NCBI GenBank assembly: GCA_927353735.1
Contig: CAKMIA010000001.1
Span: forward strand, 372,001 to 436,000
DNA length: 64,000 nt
Source: an uncultured Veillonellaceae bacterium
Lineage (GTDB): Bacteria; Bacillota; Negativicutes; Veillonellales; Dialisteraceae
Reading direction: 5' to 3'
Shown: positions 61,461 through 64,000 of the stretch, piece after piece
Layout: each line of letters starts with the position of its first letter
How positions within the stretch are numbered: position 1 is the first letter of the stretch
Made by a program: the position numbers and the translations under genes
Notes under the pieces: model-generated
Seen by the model: the letters and a program-made list of their open reading frames with translations, nothing else
Databases searched by the model: none
What the model was told of the DNA's origin: nothing

Positions 61461-61600
61461 ACATCCTCCTTCTGTCTCTGTCATGTCTGATTTGGGGTAT
61501 GGTATTACGTTACCACGGTAAAGAGAAAAAGTAAAGGGTTTTCTTTTCTTATTTAAAAGGAGCCTGCTCTGAAACGCTCCGGAAAAACAATTTTCCCCGA

Positions 61601-61629
61601 TTGTTCCCCGTTCCTCCGTGTGATATAGT
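61601..61629 (+). promoter_or_regulatory. Promoter of the secreted Arg/Gln-rich protein
   Basis: TTGTTC (61601-61606), 17 bp, TATAGT (61624-61629) on the plus strand, divergent from hisZ. Confidence 0.7.
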
Positions 61630-61675
61630 AAAGTCAGAACAGAAAATTATTTTTAATACATACAGGGAGGTCATC

Positions 61676-61987
61676 ATGAAAGGAACATATGCTGCACTGC
61701 TTCTCACAGCCGCCCTCCTCCTGCCGGCCGCCGTTCCGGCCTCGGCCGCCCCGGCCAACAACCGGGCCGCCGCGCAGGTGAACCGCCAGCTCGATCAGCT
61801 CAACGCCCAGCGGGACCGGCAGCTGCGGAGCCAGAGCCGTCAGGCGCGCACCGCGCAGAATCAGCGGCTCCGCGAGCAGACACGGCCGGGCGATCCCCAG
61901 AACCGCGTGATCAATCAGAATGAGGACACGCAGGACCGCCTCGACGAGCTGCAGGAAAAGCTCGCGGACCAGCAGGCCCGCCAATGA
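61676..61987 (+). CDS. Secreted Arg/Gln-rich helical protein, 103 aa
   Basis: ATG at 61676 has GGGAGG upstream. Signal peptide MKGTYAALLLTAALLLPAAVPASA, probably cut after ASA. The mature part is a charged helix rich in Arg, Gln and Asn (QVNRQLDQLNAQRDRQLRSQ-type), ending in ELQEKLADQQARQ; likely a coiled coil outside the membrane. No family recognised. One of two plus-strand genes, ending in a bidirectional terminator. Confidence 0.8.
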   Translation: MKGTYAALLLTAALLLPAAVPASAAPANNRAAAQVNRQLDQLNAQRDRQLRSQSRQARTAQNQRLREQTRPGDPQNRVINQNEDTQDRLDELQEKLADQQARQ

Positions 61988-61991
61988 AAAG

Positions 61992-62035
61992 CAGAAAAAG
62001 CAGGCATCGCACAAAAGAGATGTCTGCTTTTTGTT
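61992..62035. terminator. Bidirectional terminator
   Basis: AAAAAGCAGgCATC / GATGtCTGCTTTTT hairpin with T runs on both strands, shared by the plus-strand gene and pyrD. Confidence 0.85.
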
Positions 62036-62041
62036 TGTTCC

Positions 62042-62953
62042 TTACTCTGTCACGAGCGTTCCCGTGAGCTCTGCCGCAGAAGCCACGCCGTTGGCATCGC
62101 CCCACGCCGCCAGTTCGCCGGCAATGCGCGGAATGGCATCAGGGCTGGCGAGCGTCGCCGTGCCCACCTGTACGGCCGAAGCGCCGGCCACCAGGAATTC
62201 CGCCGCATCCTCGCCGGTCATGATGCCGCCGAGGCCGCACACGGGGATCTTCACGGCCTTCGCCACCTGCCATACCATGCGCAGTGCGACGGGCTTGACC
62301 GCCGGGCCGGAGAGTCCGCCGGTGATATTGCCCAGAATGGGCCGGCGGGTCCGGAGATCAATGGCCATGCCCATGAGCGTATTGATGAGGGAGATCGCAT
62401 CCGCGCCGGCTTCTTCCACAGCCTTTGCGATCGATACGATGTCCGCCACGTTCGGAGACAGCTTCACCATCACGGGAAGATCTGTATGTTCCTTGACGAT
62501 GCGGGTCACCTCTGCCGCCGTTTCCGGATGCGTTCCGAAAGCGAGGCTTCCGTTCTTGACGTTCGGGCAGGAAATATTCATTTCCAGTGCGGAGATGCCC
62601 GGCACGGACAGCATTTCTGCCACCCGTCCGTATTCCTCCTCCGTATGGCCCACGATATTGGCAATCAGCGGCACATCATACCGGCGGAGCTCCGGCAGGA
62701 AATATTTCTTGAAATATTCCGCGCCCGGATTTTCCAGACCGATGCAGTTCAGCATGCCCGCCGGCGTTTCCGCCACGCGCACGCCGCTGTTGCCCGCCCA
62801 GGGCTCGCACGCCAGCCCCTTCAGGGAAATGGCGCCCACATCCTTATTGAGGTCTAAATATCTGCTGTATTCCAGTCCGAATCCGAACGTCCCCGAAGCG
62901 GCGATGATCGGATTTTTCATGGACATGCCGAGGAAGTCGATGGCCAGATTCAT
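62042..62953 (-). CDS. pyrD: Dihydroorotate dehydrogenase, catalytic subunit (NAD type)
   Basis: 303 aa, class 1B. AASGTFGFGLEYSRYLDL, NISCPNVKNGSLAFG (active-site Cys loop) and GLGGIMTGEDAAEFL (FMN). Uses PyrK to pass electrons to NAD. Start overlaps the pyrK stop by 4 nt. Confidence 0.96.
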   Translation of the reverse strand: MNLAIDFLGMSMKNPIIAASGTFGFGLEYSRYLDLNKDVGAISLKGLACEPWAGNSGVRVAETPAGMLNCIGLENPGAEYFKKYFLPELRRYDVPLIANIVGHTEEEYGRVAEMLSVPGISALEMNISCPNVKNGSLAFGTHPETAAEVTRIVKEHTDLPVMVKLSPNVADIVSIAKAVEEAGADAISLINTLMGMAIDLRTRRPILGNITGGLSGPAVKPVALRMVWQVAKAVKIPVCGLGGIMTGEDAAEFLVAGASAVQVGTATLASPDAIPRIAGELAAWGDANGVASAAELTGTLVTE

Positions 62954-63717
62954 AAAATGACCTCCTTCGTATTGAATACAGGACCGTTCAGGCAGACCTT
63001 GTAATGGCCCTTGCCGTCCCGCCGGTCACAGACGCAGGCCAGGCAGCCGCCGGTGCCGCAGCCCATGCGCCGCTCCAGAGAGGCTTCGCAGGGAATGCCT
63101 GCCGCTTCGGCCAGCTCTGCCGTTTTTCTCATCATGATGCCCGGGCCGCAGGTCACCACTTCTGCCACCGGACCTTTGGCAAAGATATCCGGCAGCGCCG
63201 CAATGGCAAATCCCTTGATGCCGCAGGAACCGTCATCGGTGGTGACGATCAGTTCCTTCAGCGTCTGCGGAAAGAAATCCTTCCAGAATACTTCCTCCTT
63301 ATTCCGGCCGCCGATGGCCACGGTCATCTGACCCGGCTTCGTACGCCGCGCCGTAAAGAGGATGGGCGCAATGCCCACGCCGCCGCCGACGCCGACGATA
63401 TGGCCGTCCGGAATGGTGAAGCCCCGCCCCAGCGGGCCGAGGCAGTCGATCACATCGCCCACCTTCAGATGGGACAGGATCTCCGTGCCTCTGCCGACGA
63501 CGCGGTAAAAAATCTCCGTGATGCCCCGTCCGGGGTATGTCCCTGCGATGGAAATGGGACGGCGGAGGATATGCAGGCCGTCCGGTACACGGATATTGAT
63601 GAACTGTCCGGGCACGGCTTCACCGGCCGTGCGGGGCAGCTCGATCTCCATGCGCCAGATATCAGGCCCTACCAGCTCATGACGGCGGATGGCGCCCTTT
63701 TCAAGATATCCAGCCAC
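62950..63717 (-). CDS. pyrK: Dihydroorotate dehydrogenase electron transfer subunit
   Basis: 255 aa. FAD domain with ILRRPISIAG, NAD domain VGGGVGIAPILFTAR, and a C-terminal 2Fe-2S loop MGCGTGGCLACVC then C in HYKVCLNG. Between carB and pyrD, 3 nt from carB. Confidence 0.96.
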   Translation of the reverse strand: MAGYLEKGAIRRHELVGPDIWRMEIELPRTAGEAVPGQFINIRVPDGLHILRRPISIAGTYPGRGITEIFYRVVGRGTEILSHLKVGDVIDCLGPLGRGFTIPDGHIVGVGGGVGIAPILFTARRTKPGQMTVAIGGRNKEEVFWKDFFPQTLKELIVTTDDGSCGIKGFAIAALPDIFAKGPVAEVVTCGPGIMMRKTAELAEAAGIPCEASLERRMGCGTGGCLACVCDRRDGKGHYKVCLNGPVFNTKEVIL

Positions 63718-63720
63718 GGC

Positions 63721-64000
63721 TCAGCCCTCCTTTACATAATCCTGCATGGCTTCCACGTGCGGTGCTTCCGACTGACCGGCCATGACGTTCAGCACTTCCC
63801 GTGCGGTGTCGAGGGAGGTCAGGCAGGGGATCGCCAGTTCTACGGCGATGCGGCGCAGATCATAGCCCTGCTGTTCGATTTCCGTGCCGTAGGAAATGGT
63901 ATTGATGACGGCATCGACACGGCCGGATTTCAGGTACTTCTCGCAGTTCTCGCCCTTTTCGTTCATCTTCTTGACGATCTCCACGGGAATGCCCTTTTCC
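63721..64000 (-). CDS. carB: Carbamoyl-phosphate synthase large chain, C-terminal end only
   Basis: About 93 residues before the right edge. This is the MGS-like allosteric domain: VNTISYGTEIEQQGYDLRRIAVE then IPCLTSLDTAREV. The frame is open to base 64000, so the ATG-like start at 63984 is not the real one. Heads a carB-pyrK-pyrD operon. Confidence 0.9.
   Translation of the reverse strand, partial: EKGIPVEIVKKMNEKGENCEKYLKSGRVDAVINTISYGTEIEQQGYDLRRIAVELAIPCLTSLDTAREVLNVMAGQSEAPHVEAMQDYVKEG

Overview
This 64 kb window reads as one stretch of a low-redundancy, fairly GC-rich chromosome from an anaerobic Firmicute, most likely one of the Negativicutes (Veillonella/Megasphaera/Dialister type). 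The placement is inference. It rests on T-box leaders in front of serS and the trp genes, the HisZ/short-HisG pair, PyrK-linked PyrD, the anaerobic (cobalt-early) cobalamin pathway, RicT and a Firmicute-type gene set. Nearly every gene is on the minus strand; only two small genes (12238-12459 and 61676-61987) are on the plus strand. No rRNA, tRNA, CRISPR array, insertion sequence or prophage was recognised.

Layout. 1-11.1 kb: serS (cut by the window edge) behind a serine-type T-box, an uncharacterised 500-aa protein, alr, hemW, lepA and dnaE. 11-20.7 kb: an orphan CydB-like membrane protein with a 54-aa partner, trpF, ftsW, trmB, a phosphoethanolamine-transferase-like membrane enzyme, a flavodoxin/cyclophilin-like lipoprotein pair, a lactate/2-hydroxyacid dehydrogenase with a 53-aa downstream gene, and rpsO. 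20.7-25 kb: trpDCBA behind a tryptophan T-box with a UGG specifier; trpE and trpG are not here. 25-27.3 kb: an AT-rich island with a 44-aa ORF overlapping a 705-aa Sel1-repeat protein.

27.4-31.3 kb: a six-gene operon of lipoprotein flavodoxins, a DUF4405 haem-type membrane protein, ApbE, a NusG-domain-II protein and a Gx-transporter protein. It looks like a variant of the flavin-based extracytoplasmic electron-transfer loci. 31.5-40.2 kb: an ABC permease/ATPase pair (cobalamin or siderophore type) and yajQ-cbiD-E-T-F-G-H-J-C, most of the anaerobic corrin-ring pathway but without cbiL. 40.4-45 kb: a small kinase-like protein with a rhodanese lipoprotein, a radical-SAM DNA-repair pair under a promoter bracketed by inverted repeats, and an orphan citC. 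45-53.7 kb: tatD-metG, rsmI, trmN6, ricT, holB, a HAD hydrolase and an altered CDF transporter.

53.9-61.5 kb: hisZGDCBHAF(IE), a compact histidine operon with translational overlaps; no histidinol-phosphatase is present. 61.7-64 kb: a secreted Arg/Gln-rich protein on the plus strand, then carB (cut), pyrK and pyrD on the minus strand.

Start codons were moved from the longest ORF wherever a Shine-Dalgarno sequence and the family N-terminus agreed (lepA, dnaE, rsmI, hisIE, hisA, hisC, hisD, hisZ, cbiE, cbiD, yajQ, citC, holB and others). All functions are from reading the sequence; no database search was run.
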